Source: Rhodobacterales bacterium HKCCE3408 (GTDB taxonomy: Bacteria > Pseudomonadota > Alphaproteobacteria > Rhodobacterales > Rhodobacteraceae). From it: a stretch of DNA of 64,000 nt. This document shows, one piece after another, positions 45,402-54,191 of this stretch (position 1 is the stretch's first letter; each line of letters begins with the position of its first letter). The position numbers and the translations under genes were made by a program. The notes beneath the pieces are model-generated. The model was not told the origin of the DNA, searched no databases, and worked only from the letters and a program-made list of their open reading frames with translations. The DNA is taken from the NCBI GenBank assembly GCA_015689705.1, contig WVSN01000001.1, positions 310,001-374,000 of the forward strand, given 5' to 3'.

Positions 45402-45422
45402 TATTTCGGGAAAGATGAAGGG
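45402..45422 (+). repeat. Dispersed short repeat, copy C
   Basis: TATTTCGGGAAAGATGAAG plus GG, identical over 21 bases to the xdhB-internal copy. It abuts the stop codon of the convergent DUF1489 gene. Confidence 0.8.
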
Positions 45423-45848
45423 TCAGACGACGCCGATATCGGCAAGGGCGCGTTCGAGCGGCGCGGGCAGGTCTTCGTGCGCGCGGGTCCGGTCGAGATC
45501 GCGCGGCGCATCGGCATCGGGCAGATAGCGCCAGCCCTGGAAGGCGCGCTTCGGCATGGGCGCGGTTCGGATGAGCTCCGCGTCGAGGATGATGCCGCAG
45601 CGCCGGATGCCGTCGGCACCGATCACCTCGTCGAGCCGGACGATACGCTGGCGGGCGCGGACGAGGCCCCGGAATACCCAGTAGAGCGAGCCGCCGTCGA
45701 GCAGCTCGTCCTCGCGCTTCGGCCACATCCGCGTTGTGTGGCGGTTGAGACCTTTTCCGAGCGGCGAGGGGTTGGCGGCGCGCCACGCCAGAAGATCCTC
45801 GGGGCTTTCCGCGCCCACGCACAGCTTGATGAGATGCAGCTTGCCCAC
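45423..45848 (-). CDS. DUF1489 family protein
   Basis: 141 residues of a conserved alphaproteobacterial family of unknown function. Hallmarks: LHLIKLCVGAESPEDLLAW, HTTRMWPKREDELLDGGSLYWVFRGLV, RQRIVRLDEVIGADGIRRCGIILDAELIRTAP, and FQGWRYL. No signal peptide or span; probably a cytosolic RNA- or nucleotide-related protein, but that is speculation. No in-frame ATG is near; GTG 45848 is chosen as the closest to the conserved LHLIKL start, and a second GTG lies four codons upstream. It diverges from nrdJ across 111 bases. Confidence 0.85.
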   Translation of the reverse strand: MGKLHLIKLCVGAESPEDLLAWRAANPSPLGKGLNRHTTRMWPKREDELLDGGSLYWVFRGLVRARQRIVRLDEVIGADGIRRCGIILDAELIRTAPMPKRAFQGWRYLPDADAPRDLDRTRAHEDLPAPLERALADIGVV

Positions 45849-45959
45849 AGATCCGCCCACAGAATCCCCAATTCCTGCAACATATCGTAGCCCGCCATTG
45901 CCGGTCTGCAAGCGGTTGTGTATGTTGGAACGTCCCCGCAGCCGCACAGAGACCCTGCC

Positions 45960-48251
45960 ATGACCCGCTTCGCCGCGCCCATCTCCGAGGCCATCTGGGA
46001 CATGAAATACCGGCTGAAACAGGCCGACGGATCGGCGGTCGACGAGACCGTCGAGGATACCTGGCGGCGAATCGCTCGGGCCACGGCCGCGGTCGAGAAA
46101 GATCCGTCCGTCTGGGAGGGGCGGTTCTACGCCGCACTGGAGGATTTCCGCTTCCTGCCGGCAGGCCGGATCATCGCCGGCGCCGGGACCGGTCGGTCGG
46201 TCACGCTGTTCAACTGCTTCGTCATGGGCACGATCGATGATTCCATGGCCGGCATCTTCGGCGCGCTGAAAGAGGCGGCGCTGACCATGCAGCAGGGCGG
46301 CGGGATCGGTTACGACTTCTCGACCATCCGGCCGAAGGGCGCTGCGGTCGCGGGCGTGGCGGCGGATGCCTCCGGGCCTCTCAGCTTCATGGATGTCTGG
46401 GACGCGATGTGCCGGACGATCATGTCCGCCGGCTCGCGTCGCGGCGCGATGATGGCGGTGATGCGCTGCGACCACCCGGATATCGAGGATTTCATCTCGG
46501 CCAAGCAGGACCCGGCGCGGCTGCGGATGTTCAACATGTCGGTCCTCGTGACCGATCCGTTCATGGAGTCTGTGAAGGCCGACGGGTCGTGGGACCTGAC
46601 ATTCCGCGGCAAGGTCTTCCGCACCGTGCAGGCGCGCGATCTGTGGAACCGGATCATGCGGGCGACCTACGATTACGCCGAGCCGGGCGTGATCTTCATC
46701 GACCGCATCAACAAGATGAACAACCTGAGTTACGCCGAGACCATCGCGGCGACCAATCCCTGCGGCGAGCAGCCCCTGCCGCCCTATGGCGCCTGCCTGC
46801 TCGGCTCGGTCAATCTTGCGCGGCTGGTGGAGAGCCCGTTCGAGGAGGACGCCGCGCTCGATCTCGACGCACTGGACGACCTCGTCGCGACGGCGGTCCG
46901 GATGATGGACAATGTCGTCGATGCCTCGCGCTTTCCGCTGCCCGAACAGGCGGCGGAAGCGGCGGCGAAGCGGCGGATCGGGCTCGGGGTCACGGGGCTT
47001 GCCGACGCGCTCCTGATGCTCGGGTTGCGCTACGGCTCGCCCGAGGCGGCGGAGCAGACCGAAGCCTGGCTGCACCGGATCGCGCGGGCCGCCTACCTGA
47101 CGTCGGTCGAGCTGGCGAAGGAAAAGGGGCCGTTCCCGCTGTTCGAGGCCAAGCCGTTCCTGTCGAGCGGCGCGATGCAGGCCATGGACGACGATGTGCG
47201 CGACGCGATCGCACAGCACGGCATCCGAAACGCGCTGCTGACCTCGATCGCGCCGACGGGCACGATCAGTCTGCTCGCCGGCAACGTCTCCTCGGGGATC
47301 GAGCCAGTGTTTGCATATGCTTACACGCGGAAAGTGCTGCAGCCGGACGGGTCGCGGACCGAGGAAGAGGTTGTGGATTACGCTGTGAACATGTGGCGGG
47401 ACAAGTTTGGGGATAAGGAGCTGCCCGACTATTTCGTCAACGCCCAGACGCTCGCGCCCGAGGACCACGTCCGGATGCAGGCGGCGGCGCAGAAATGGGT
47501 CGACTCGTCCATTTCCAAGACGATCAACGTGCCTGCCGACATCTCCTTCGAGGCGTTCAAAAACGTCTACATGCTGGCCTGGGACGAGGGCTGCAAGGGC
47601 TGCACGACCTACCGCCCGAACGCGGTGACGGGCAGCGTCCTGAGCGTGGCGGAAGAGAAGAAGGACAACGCCCCCGAGGTCACCGCCGTCCGCGACCACG
47701 AGCCGGCCATGCCCCACGGCGACGTCATCTACATGTCCGAGCCGCTCGACCGGCCGCAGGCGCTCGAAGGGCAGACCTACAAGCTGAAATGGCCGGACAG
47801 CGAGCATGCGCTCTACATCACGATCAACGACATCGTGCTGTCGGGACACCGGCGGCCCTTCGAGGTCTTCATCAACTCCAAGAACATGGAGCATTTCGCC
47901 TGGACGGTCGCGCTGACGCGCATGATCTCGGCGGTGTTCCGGCGCGGCGGCGACGTGAGCTTCGTCGTCGAGGAGCTGAAGGCCGTGTTCGACCCGCGCG
48001 GCGGGGCCTGGATGAACGGGAAATACGTGCCGTCGATCCTCGCGGCCATCGGCGGCGTGATCGAGCGGCACATGATCGCCATCGGCTTTCTCGAGGGCGA
48101 GGGGATGGGGCTGAAATCCGATCCGCAGGCCGAGGTGGTGAACCTGGGCCACAAGCCCGGGCCGGCCTGCCCCAATTGCGGCCAGTACGAGATGCGGATG
48201 GCCGAGGGCTGCCTGACCTGCGGGAATTGCGGCTTCTCTAAGTGCGGATGA
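45960..48251 (+). CDS. nrdJ: Adenosylcobalamin-dependent (class II) ribonucleotide reductase
   Basis: 763 residues, reducing ribonucleotides with AdoCbl as radical source; functions with or without oxygen. Active-site Cys regions: SVTLFNCFVMGT (redox Cys), and TNPCGEQPLPPYGACLLGSVN (the N-x2-C-x2-E site with thiyl Cys). A C-terminal zinc/redox tail CPNCGQYEMRMAEGC and CLTCGNCGFSKCG is intact. No ATP-cone is visible at the N-terminus. The gap upstream has CAACATA/TATGTTG inverted arms (45878-45884 and 45921-45927), which might relate to NrdR control but do not match its box well. Links to the cobalamin genes at 3.2-4.3 kb. Confidence 0.95.
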   Translation: MTRFAAPISEAIWDMKYRLKQADGSAVDETVEDTWRRIARATAAVEKDPSVWEGRFYAALEDFRFLPAGRIIAGAGTGRSVTLFNCFVMGTIDDSMAGIFGALKEAALTMQQGGGIGYDFSTIRPKGAAVAGVAADASGPLSFMDVWDAMCRTIMSAGSRRGAMMAVMRCDHPDIEDFISAKQDPARLRMFNMSVLVTDPFMESVKADGSWDLTFRGKVFRTVQARDLWNRIMRATYDYAEPGVIFIDRINKMNNLSYAETIAATNPCGEQPLPPYGACLLGSVNLARLVESPFEEDAALDLDALDDLVATAVRMMDNVVDASRFPLPEQAAEAAAKRRIGLGVTGLADALLMLGLRYGSPEAAEQTEAWLHRIARAAYLTSVELAKEKGPFPLFEAKPFLSSGAMQAMDDDVRDAIAQHGIRNALLTSIAPTGTISLLAGNVSSGIEPVFAYAYTRKVLQPDGSRTEEEVVDYAVNMWRDKFGDKELPDYFVNAQTLAPEDHVRMQAAAQKWVDSSISKTINVPADISFEAFKNVYMLAWDEGCKGCTTYRPNAVTGSVLSVAEEKKDNAPEVTAVRDHEPAMPHGDVIYMSEPLDRPQALEGQTYKLKWPDSEHALYITINDIVLSGHRRPFEVFINSKNMEHFAWTVALTRMISAVFRRGGDVSFVVEELKAVFDPRGGAWMNGKYVPSILAAIGGVIERHMIAIGFLEGEGMGLKSDPQAEVVNLGHKPGPACPNCGQYEMRMAEGCLTCGNCGFSKCG

Positions 48252-48363
48252 GGATCTGAGCCCGACCGGGGCATCGGGTCGCTGCCGGCCCGCCCGCGCT
48301 CGACGCCGGCGGACCGACCTGTAATAGTCGAACCGAGTGCACAATCGGGCGGAGCCGGTCTTC

Positions 48364-49275
48364 ATGCGGCATCTTTTCACCTGTCTTTCGTTCATCGCCG
48401 CCCTGGCCGCGGCGATGCCTGCCGCCGCGCAGGGACGCGAGACACTCGGCTTCGGCCGGCTCAGCACCAATGACCGGCTCGGCGACAACGAGGACCGCTG
48501 GCGGACCGGCGGCCTCGTTCTCAGCCTTGTGCGCGGGACCGGCTGGACCGGAAGCCTGCCGACGCGGCCCGGCGCGGTGATCGAGTACCGCTTCCGCGGC
48601 GACATCATCTCGCCGGTCGACCTGACGATGCCGATGGCGCCGGACAGGCTGTTCGCCGGCACGCTGGCCGCCGGTGCGCATCTGCATTTCGATTACCGCG
48701 GATACGAGGTGGCCGCCGGCGCGGACATCGCCGCGATCGGCGAGCAGACGGGTCTCGAGGACCTTCAGCGGAACATCCACGACGCCCTCGATTTCCGGGC
48801 GGTGGATATTGGCGACTACCATGTCGAGGACCAGTTCTTCCTCAACGCCACGGTCGAGGTCGGCCGCACGGTCGATCTCGGGCCGGCGCGGGTCCGGCCC
48901 TTCGTCGAGCTTCAGGCCGGGGTCGAGACGCTGGCGCGCGCGGGGGTCGACGTGACGATCGGCCGGTTCGGGCAGGGCGGCTTGCTGGTCCGCGACGTCG
49001 GTACCGGCCAGCGCTATGCGGCGATCCGGCCGGACGAGGGCTCGGGTCTCAGCCTGACTGTCGGCGCGGATGTCGCCCATGTCGCCGACAGCCACTACCT
49101 GCCCTCCTCGCGCGGCTTCCGGCTCGAGGAGACGCGCTATCGCCTGCGCGCGGGGTTCGTCGCCGATTTCGACTGGGGCGGGGTGCAGTACGGCGTGACC
49201 TATCTGTCCGAGGAATTCCAGGCTCAGCCCGAAGGACAGATCGTCGGGTCACTCGGGTTCCGCTTCCGGTTCTGA
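48364..49275 (+). CDS. LpxR-like outer-membrane beta-barrel protein (DUF2219)
   Basis: 303 residues with Sec signal MRHLFTCLSFIAALAAAMPAAAQG and a C-terminal Phe (LGFRFRF), as in outer-membrane barrels. GRLSTNDRLGDNEDRWRTGGLVLS at the start of the mature part and GEQTGLEDLQRNIHDALD in the middle match the Asn/Asp and His regions of LpxR, the lipid A 3'-O-deacylase. Whether it is an active deacylase here is not shown. The ATG at 48364 directly begins the signal peptide. Monocistronic by appearance. Confidence 0.8.
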   Translation: MRHLFTCLSFIAALAAAMPAAAQGRETLGFGRLSTNDRLGDNEDRWRTGGLVLSLVRGTGWTGSLPTRPGAVIEYRFRGDIISPVDLTMPMAPDRLFAGTLAAGAHLHFDYRGYEVAAGADIAAIGEQTGLEDLQRNIHDALDFRAVDIGDYHVEDQFFLNATVEVGRTVDLGPARVRPFVELQAGVETLARAGVDVTIGRFGQGGLLVRDVGTGQRYAAIRPDEGSGLSLTVGADVAHVADSHYLPSSRGFRLEETRYRLRAGFVADFDWGGVQYGVTYLSEEFQAQPEGQIVGSLGFRFRF

Positions 49276-49362
49276 AACGCTTCCGTCCCGCGAATCAACG
49301 TGTTATCCTGTGGAATGGACCCGGGGTGAACATCCGGGCCGAAGAACGGGTGCGAGGCAGAT

Positions 49363-50439
49363 ATGGGCATGGGCGTGCTGAGCGCGGCGGTGATCGCCTG
49401 GGCGCAGGGGCAGATCGACGGCATTCCTGCCGACAAGTTCAAAGGCAATTCCGAAGGCATGACCTGGCGCTGGTCCGGCGCGCCGATGCCGCTTGTCGGG
49501 CTGGCCGGGATGTCGGTGTCGGATGGCAAGAAGGACGCGGGCGCGCCGCTTCTGCTGACCGGCGGCGCATTGCCGGCGCGGGGCGGCGAGCCGCTTCTGC
49601 TGACCACCCCGGCCAAGCCCAAGACGATCGTCGCCGGTCCCCAGTTCGGATCGGCCTTCGTCGTCACCGACGGCGAAAGGATCTATTCCGGCCTTCCGGT
49701 CGCGCCGGGCGGGGCCGATGCGCCGCTTCTGGTCTTCCATGACGGCCTGCCGCCCTCGGCCACCGATCTCACGATCCTCCAGGCCGACCCGGCGCTGATC
49801 CGCACTCCGGCCGAACCGGACCCGGCGGCGCTGATGTGCTTCACGCCCGGCACCCTGATCGAGACCGCCGAGGGCCCCGTCGCGATCGAGGATCTCGGTC
49901 CCGGCGACCGCGTGATGACGCGGGATTCCGGCGCGAAGGAGGTCGTTTGGATCGGCCACCGGCGGATGTCCGGCGCGCGGCTCTTCGCGCTGCCGAAGGA
50001 GCGCCCCGTTCGCATCCGCGCCGGCGCCCTCGGTGACGGATATCCGGAGCCTGACCTGCTCGTCTCCCCGGACCACCGCATTCTGAAGAAGTCGCCTGAG
50101 GCCGCCGCGCTCTGGGGCGAGCCCGAGGTGCTCATTCGCGCCGCCGATCTTTGCGGAACGCCGGGTGTCAGTGTCGATCATGAGCTGACCGGAACGCATT
50201 ACGTCCATCTCATGCTGGACTCGCACCAGGTGATTTCTGCGAACGGCGCGCCGGTCGAAACCTTCCACCCGGGCTTCGCCGGCTTCGGTGCGATGACCCA
50301 GGCCGCAAAGAAGAGCCTGCTGGAGACCCGGCCCGATCTCGCCCGCAACCCGCATCTGTTCGGCCCGCCGGTCCGGCGGATGCTGCGGCTGGCCGAGGCG
50401 CAGATCCTGGCCCATGCGGAGACCACCGGCCGCGGCTGA
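49363..50439 (+). CDS. Hint-domain protein (Hedgehog/intein-type autoprocessing fold)
   Basis: 358 residues. The Hint domain starts at Cys159 ([28 protein letters not shown]) and includes the block with His238 ([12 protein letters not shown]) and [20 protein letters not shown]. The N-terminal 158 residues, Gly/Pro/Leu-rich, have no clear signal peptide and are not a recognised domain. Such Hint_2 proteins are numerous in Rhodobacterales and of unknown purpose; Cys at position 1 of the Hint fold and the His are present, so N-S acyl shift and cleavage is possible. No partner toxin or export gene is adjacent. Confidence 0.85.
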   Translation: MGMGVLSAAVIAWAQGQIDGIPADKFKGNSEGMTWRWSGAPMPLVGLAGMSVSDGKKDAGAPLLLTGGALPARGGEPLLLTTPAKPKTIVAGPQFGSAFVVTDGERIYSGLPVAPGGADAPLLVFHDGLPPSATDLTILQADPALIRTPAEPDPAALMCFTPGTLIETAEGPVAIEDLGPGDRVMTRDSGAKEVVWIGHRRMSGARLFALPKERPVRIRAGALGDGYPEPDLLVSPDHRILKKSPEAAALWGEPEVLIRAADLCGTPGVSVDHELTGTHYVHLMLDSHQVISANGAPVETFHPGFAGFGAMTQAAKKSLLETRPDLARNPHLFGPPVRRMLRLAEAQILAHAETTGRG

Positions 50440-50474
50440 TCCCGCGACCGTCGCCAACGTCCGCCAGACCGTGC

Positions 50475-50502
50475 TTGACACCCGCGCCGGCTCGTTTATA
50501 CG
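50475..50502 (+). promoter_or_regulatory. Sigma-70-type promoter for rpsD
   Basis: TTGACA (50475-50480), 16 bases, TATACG (50497-50502), about 107 bases upstream of the rpsD GTG. The -35 is a perfect match. Confidence 0.7.
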
Positions 50503-50548
50503 CGCCGCTTCATTGGTGTTGGCGGCCCCCGCAAGGGATAGCCTGTCG

Positions 50549-50566
50549 CCCCGGCCAAATCCGGGG
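50549..50566 (+). promoter_or_regulatory. Hairpin in the rpsD leader
   Basis: CCCCGG-CCAAAT-CCGGGG, a perfect 6-bp stem in the long untranslated leader, 29 bases before the ribosome site. S4 autoregulates translation through leader structures in other bacteria; a similar role is inferred. Confidence 0.45.
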
Positions 50567-50608
50567 AAAGGACAACGCCCTCTTGGATATGCAAAGAGGA
50601 GATCAGCC

Positions 50609-51229
50609 GTGACGAAACGCACGTCTGCCAAGTACAAGATCGACCGCCGGATGGGCGAGAACATCTGGGGTCGTCCGAAATCCCCGGTCAACCGCCGCGA
50701 ATACGGCCCCGGCCAGCACGGCCAGCGCCGCAAGGGCAAGCTGTCCGACTTCGGCCTCCAGCTCCGCGCCAAGCAGAAGCTGAAAGGCCATTACGGCGAC
50801 CTGACCGAGAAGCAGTTCCGCCGCATCTACGCCGAGGCCGAACGGGTCCGCGGCGATACCGGTGAGAACCTGATCGGCCTGCTTGAGCGCCGCCTCGACG
50901 CCGTCGTCTACCGCGCCAAGTTCGTGCCGACCGTCTTCGCCGCACGGCAGTTCGTGAACCACGGTCATGTCCTGGTGAACGGCAAGCGGGTCAACATCCC
51001 GTCCTACCGCGTGAAGGAAGGCGACGTCATCGAGGTCCGCGAGAAGTCGAAGCAGCTCGCTTCCGTTCTCGAGGCCGCGCAGCTGCCCGAGCGCGACGTG
51101 CCGGACTATCTCGAGGTCGACCACTCCAAGATGACCGCGACCTTCGTGCGCACGCCGCTTCTGGCCGACGTGCCCTACGCGGTGATGATGGAACCGAACC
51201 TCGTGGTCGAATACTACGCCAAGAACTGA
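50609..51229 (+). CDS. rpsD: 30S ribosomal protein S4
   Basis: 206 residues, primary 16S rRNA-binding assembly protein. Begins [21 protein letters not shown] and includes [19 protein letters not shown], the S4 RNA-binding domain [34 protein letters not shown], and a normal C-terminus. The start is GTG 50609 with AGAGGAG ahead; the open frame upstream is leader sequence. No zinc-Cys cluster. It is a stand-alone gene with its own promoter and terminator, as is common for rpsD outside the alpha operon in alphaproteobacteria. Confidence 0.97.
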   Translation: MTKRTSAKYKIDRRMGENIWGRPKSPVNRREYGPGQHGQRRKGKLSDFGLQLRAKQKLKGHYGDLTEKQFRRIYAEAERVRGDTGENLIGLLERRLDAVVYRAKFVPTVFAARQFVNHGHVLVNGKRVNIPSYRVKEGDVIEVREKSKQLASVLEAAQLPERDVPDYLEVDHSKMTATFVRTPLLADVPYAVMMEPNLVVEYYAKN

Positions 51230-51254
51230 TCCGGGTCAGCCGGACGAGGGACAG

Positions 51255-51280
51255 GGCCGCCCCCCCGGGGCGGCCTTTTT
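51255..51280 (+). terminator. Rho-independent terminator after rpsD
   Basis: GGCCGCCCC (51255-51263), CCC loop, GGGGCGGCC (51267-51275), TTTTT. A textbook intrinsic terminator; the SulP stop lies 3 bases further. Confidence 0.9.
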
Positions 51281-51282
51281 CG

Positions 51283-52545
51283 TCAGCGCTCGGGCGGTGT
51301 CCAGTCCGTCGGCGCATCCCGCCGTGCCAGCCGGATCGCGAGGCCGAGCGCCACGCCGGTCGCGATGGCGACGGTCAGGTCGACCAGCACCGTCATCGCC
51401 GCCGTCCAGACCAGGAGCGCCAGATCGGCGTGCCGCATCCGAAGCCGCTCCGGCCAGCGCCGCGGCTCGGTCATGTTCCACGCTGTCACGAGGAGAAGCC
51501 CGCCGAGCGCGGCCATGGAGAGTTGCCCGGCCGGCCCTGACAGGAACAGGATCGCCACGAGGATCGTGAGGGCGTGGACGAGGCCTGCGACCGGCGTTCG
51601 CCCGCCCGCATGTACGTTCGTCGCCGTCCGGGCGATGGCGCCGGTCGCCGGCAGGCCGCCCATCAGCGCAGATCCGATATTCGCGAAGCCCTGGGCGAGC
51701 AGTTCCGCGTTCGGCCGGTGACTCCCCTCGATCATCCTGTCGGCGACCATGGCCGAGAGGAGGGACTCGACCCCGGCGAGGAAAGCGATGACGAAGGCTG
51801 ACGGCAGCACTCCAAGGATCGTCTGGGCCGAGAGGTCGGGCAGGGCGGGCCAGGGCAGGCTGGACGGCAGGGCGCCGTAGCGGCCCGCGATGGTATCGAC
51901 CGGCAATGCCAGAAGGGCCGCCGCCGCCGAGGTCAGACCGATGGCCACGATCAGACCGGGAAAGCGGGGCGACAGCCGGCGGAACACCACGATCAGGACG
52001 ATGGTCGCCATGGCGATCAGGGCCGCGCCCGGGGCGATCGTCTCCCGCGCCGCCCAAAGCACCGGCAGCTTGCCGAGGAAATCGGCCGGAACGTTCTCGG
52101 CCTCCAGCCCCAGAACGGTCTGCAACTGGCTCGTGGCGATGATGATCGCGATCCCGATGGTGAAGCCCTCGATCACCGCTTCGGGAATGATGCGCATCAG
52201 CCGGCCGAGCCGCAGATACCCCGCCACGAGCAGGATGACGCCGGCAAGCAGCGTGGCCGTCAGGAGCCCGTCGATCCCGTGCCGCGCGATGACATCATAG
52301 ACCACGACGATGAACGCGCCCGTCGGTCCGCCGATCTGGACCCGGCTGCCGCCAAGCGCCGAGATCAGGAAACCGGCGACCACCGCGGTCACCAGCCCCT
52401 GGCCCGGATCTGCGCCCGACGCGATGGCGATGGCCAGCGAAAGCGGCAGCGCGACCATGGCCACGGTCACACCGGCAATCAGGTCGGACAGGAACAAGCG
52501 CGGCGTGTAGGTCTGGAGCGTCGTGAGTATTTTCGGCGTCAGCAT
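51283..52545 (-). CDS. SulP-family anion transporter without STAS domain
   Basis: 420 residues, about 11-12 spans. SulP hallmarks: LFLSDLIAGVTVAMVALPLSLAIAIASGADPGQGLVTAV, GSRVQIGGPTGAFIVVV, and IEGSHRPNAELLAQGFANIGSALMGGLPATGAIARTATNVHAGGRTPVAG. The protein ends (RDAPTDWTPPER) shortly after the last span, so the cytoplasmic STAS domain usual in the family is absent. Substrate may be sulfate, bicarbonate or another anion. ATG 52545 (MLTPKIL) is chosen over the longer frame as it directly precedes the first conserved span. Divergent from the homospermidine synthase gene over 136 bases. Confidence 0.9.
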   Translation of the reverse strand: MLTPKILTTLQTYTPRLFLSDLIAGVTVAMVALPLSLAIAIASGADPGQGLVTAVVAGFLISALGGSRVQIGGPTGAFIVVVYDVIARHGIDGLLTATLLAGVILLVAGYLRLGRLMRIIPEAVIEGFTIGIAIIIATSQLQTVLGLEAENVPADFLGKLPVLWAARETIAPGAALIAMATIVLIVVFRRLSPRFPGLIVAIGLTSAAAALLALPVDTIAGRYGALPSSLPWPALPDLSAQTILGVLPSAFVIAFLAGVESLLSAMVADRMIEGSHRPNAELLAQGFANIGSALMGGLPATGAIARTATNVHAGGRTPVAGLVHALTILVAILFLSGPAGQLSMAALGGLLLVTAWNMTEPRRWPERLRMRHADLALLVWTAAMTVLVDLTVAIATGVALGLAIRLARRDAPTDWTPPER

Positions 52546-52681
52546 CGGGGCCTCCGGGGCGACGAATCCCGCTAGCTCCAAAGCGGACGCCGTGCAATGG
52601 GCCGGTGCGGGCCGGACGGTTTTCATTCCCGGCGCCGTTCGCTAAGCCTGTGGTCCAATTCGCAGGCCAAGGGAGCGCTTC

Positions 52682-54100
52682 ATGACCGATCACCCCGTCT
52701 ATGCCAGGATCGACGGCCCCATCGTGATGATCGGCTTCGGCTCGATCGGGAAGGGGACATGGCCCCTGATCGAGCGGCATTTCGAGTACGATTCCGACAA
52801 GTTCATCGTCATCGAACCCGATGCGCACAACCACAACTTCCTGCGCCAGCACAATCTCCGCTTCGACCCGACCGCCATTACGCCCGAGAATTTCCGCGAG
52901 GTGCTCGGCCGCCACCTCGAGCCCGGCAAGGGCTTCTGCGTGAACCTCTCGGTCGATACCGGCTCGCTCGACCTGATGAAGTTCTGCCGCGAAATGGGTG
53001 TGCCCTATATCGACACGGTCGTGGAGCCATGGGCCGGCTTCTACTTCGACACCGACGACAACGCCGCCCGCTCGAACTACGCGCTGCGTCAGGCCGTGCG
53101 GGACGAGAAGGCGGCCAATCCGGGCGGTACGACGGCGGTCAGCTGCTGCGGCGCGAACCCGGGCATGGTGTCGTGGTTCGTGAAAGAGGCGCTCCTGACG
53201 CTTGCCAGGGACACCGGCCGAGAGGTCGAGGCCCCGGCCGACCGCGCCGGTTGGGCCGCGCTCATGCGCGATCTCGGCGTGAAGGGCGTTCATATCGCCG
53301 AGCGCGATACGCAGGTCCGCAACCGCCCGCGCCCGCGCAACGTCTTCGTCAACACCTGGTCGGTCGAGGGGTTCATCGCCGAGGGTTTCCAGCCGGCCGA
53401 ACTCGGATGGGGCACGCACGAGACCTGGTTCCCAGAGAACGGGTACCGCCACTCCAAGGGCTGCCAGGCAGCGATCTGGCTCGACCGGCCGGGCGCGATC
53501 ACCCGCGTTCACACCTGGTGCCCGACGCCGGGTCCGCAATTCGGCTTCCTCGTGACTCATAACGAGGCGATCTCGATTTCGGACTACTACACCGTTGGTA
53601 CGCCGGATGCGCCGACCTACCGGCCGACCTGCCACTACGCCTACCATCCCTGCGACGGCGCGGTTCTGTCGCTGCACGAGATGTTCGGCTCGGGCCGTCA
53701 GCAGACGAAGCACCACATCCTCGACGTCGACGAGATCGTGGACGGCATCGACGAACTGGGCGTCCTCCTCTACGGCCACGAAAAGAACGCGCTCTGGTAC
53801 GGCTCTCGCCTGTCGAACGAGGAGACGAAGGACCTCGCCCCTTACCAGAACGCAACCGGGCTTCAGGTGACGTCGGCCGTGCTGGCCGGCATGGTCTGGG
53901 CGCTCGAGAACCCCGAGGCCGGGATCGTCGAGACCGACGAGATGGACCACGCCCGCTGCCTCGAGGTGCAGAAGCCCTATCTCGGCCCGGTCGAAGCCCA
54001 TTACACCGACTGGACCCCGCTTCAGGACCGCTGGCAGCAATTCCCCGAGGATATCGACGAAAGCGACCCCTGGCAGTTCCGGAACGTGCTGGCGAGCTGA
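52682..54100 (+). CDS. hss: Homospermidine synthase
   Basis: 472-residue NAD-dependent enzyme making sym-homospermidine from putrescine, the typical polyamine in many alphaproteobacteria. NAD motif VMIGFGSIGKGTWPL at residues 15-29, DTVVEPWAGFYFDT, SCCGANPGMVSWFVKEALL, FVNTWSVEGFIAEGFQPAELGWG, and AYHPCDGAVLSLHEMFGSG are family signatures. Full length. No other polyamine gene is adjacent. A leader hairpin for the next gene follows within 75 bases of the stop. Confidence 0.94.
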   Translation: MTDHPVYARIDGPIVMIGFGSIGKGTWPLIERHFEYDSDKFIVIEPDAHNHNFLRQHNLRFDPTAITPENFREVLGRHLEPGKGFCVNLSVDTGSLDLMKFCREMGVPYIDTVVEPWAGFYFDTDDNAARSNYALRQAVRDEKAANPGGTTAVSCCGANPGMVSWFVKEALLTLARDTGREVEAPADRAGWAALMRDLGVKGVHIAERDTQVRNRPRPRNVFVNTWSVEGFIAEGFQPAELGWGTHETWFPENGYRHSKGCQAAIWLDRPGAITRVHTWCPTPGPQFGFLVTHNEAISISDYYTVGTPDAPTYRPTCHYAYHPCDGAVLSLHEMFGSGRQQTKHHILDVDEIVDGIDELGVLLYGHEKNALWYGSRLSNEETKDLAPYQNATGLQVTSAVLAGMVWALENPEAGIVETDEMDHARCLEVQKPYLGPVEAHYTDWTPLQDRWQQFPEDIDESDPWQFRNVLAS

Positions 54101-54151
54101 GGCTGTCTGCCTGCGTCGATTGAACCGGCCCGTCGGGACGAACGACCCATT

Positions 54152-54173
54152 CCCGGAACCACACACTTCCGGG
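54152..54173 (+). promoter_or_regulatory. Hairpin in the leader of the proline-rich gene
   Basis: CCCGGAA-CCACACAC-TTCCGGG, perfect 7-bp stem, 18 bases before the ATG and directly before the GAGAAAGGA ribosome site. It could affect translation or end the hss transcript weakly. Confidence 0.5.
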
Positions 54174-54191
54174 ACGAGAAAGGATCGTTCG

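Noticed and set aside
45423-48662. Long minus-strand frame opposite nrdJ
   Set aside because: Only its last 141 codons (DUF1489) are a real gene; the rest is the shadow of nrdJ.
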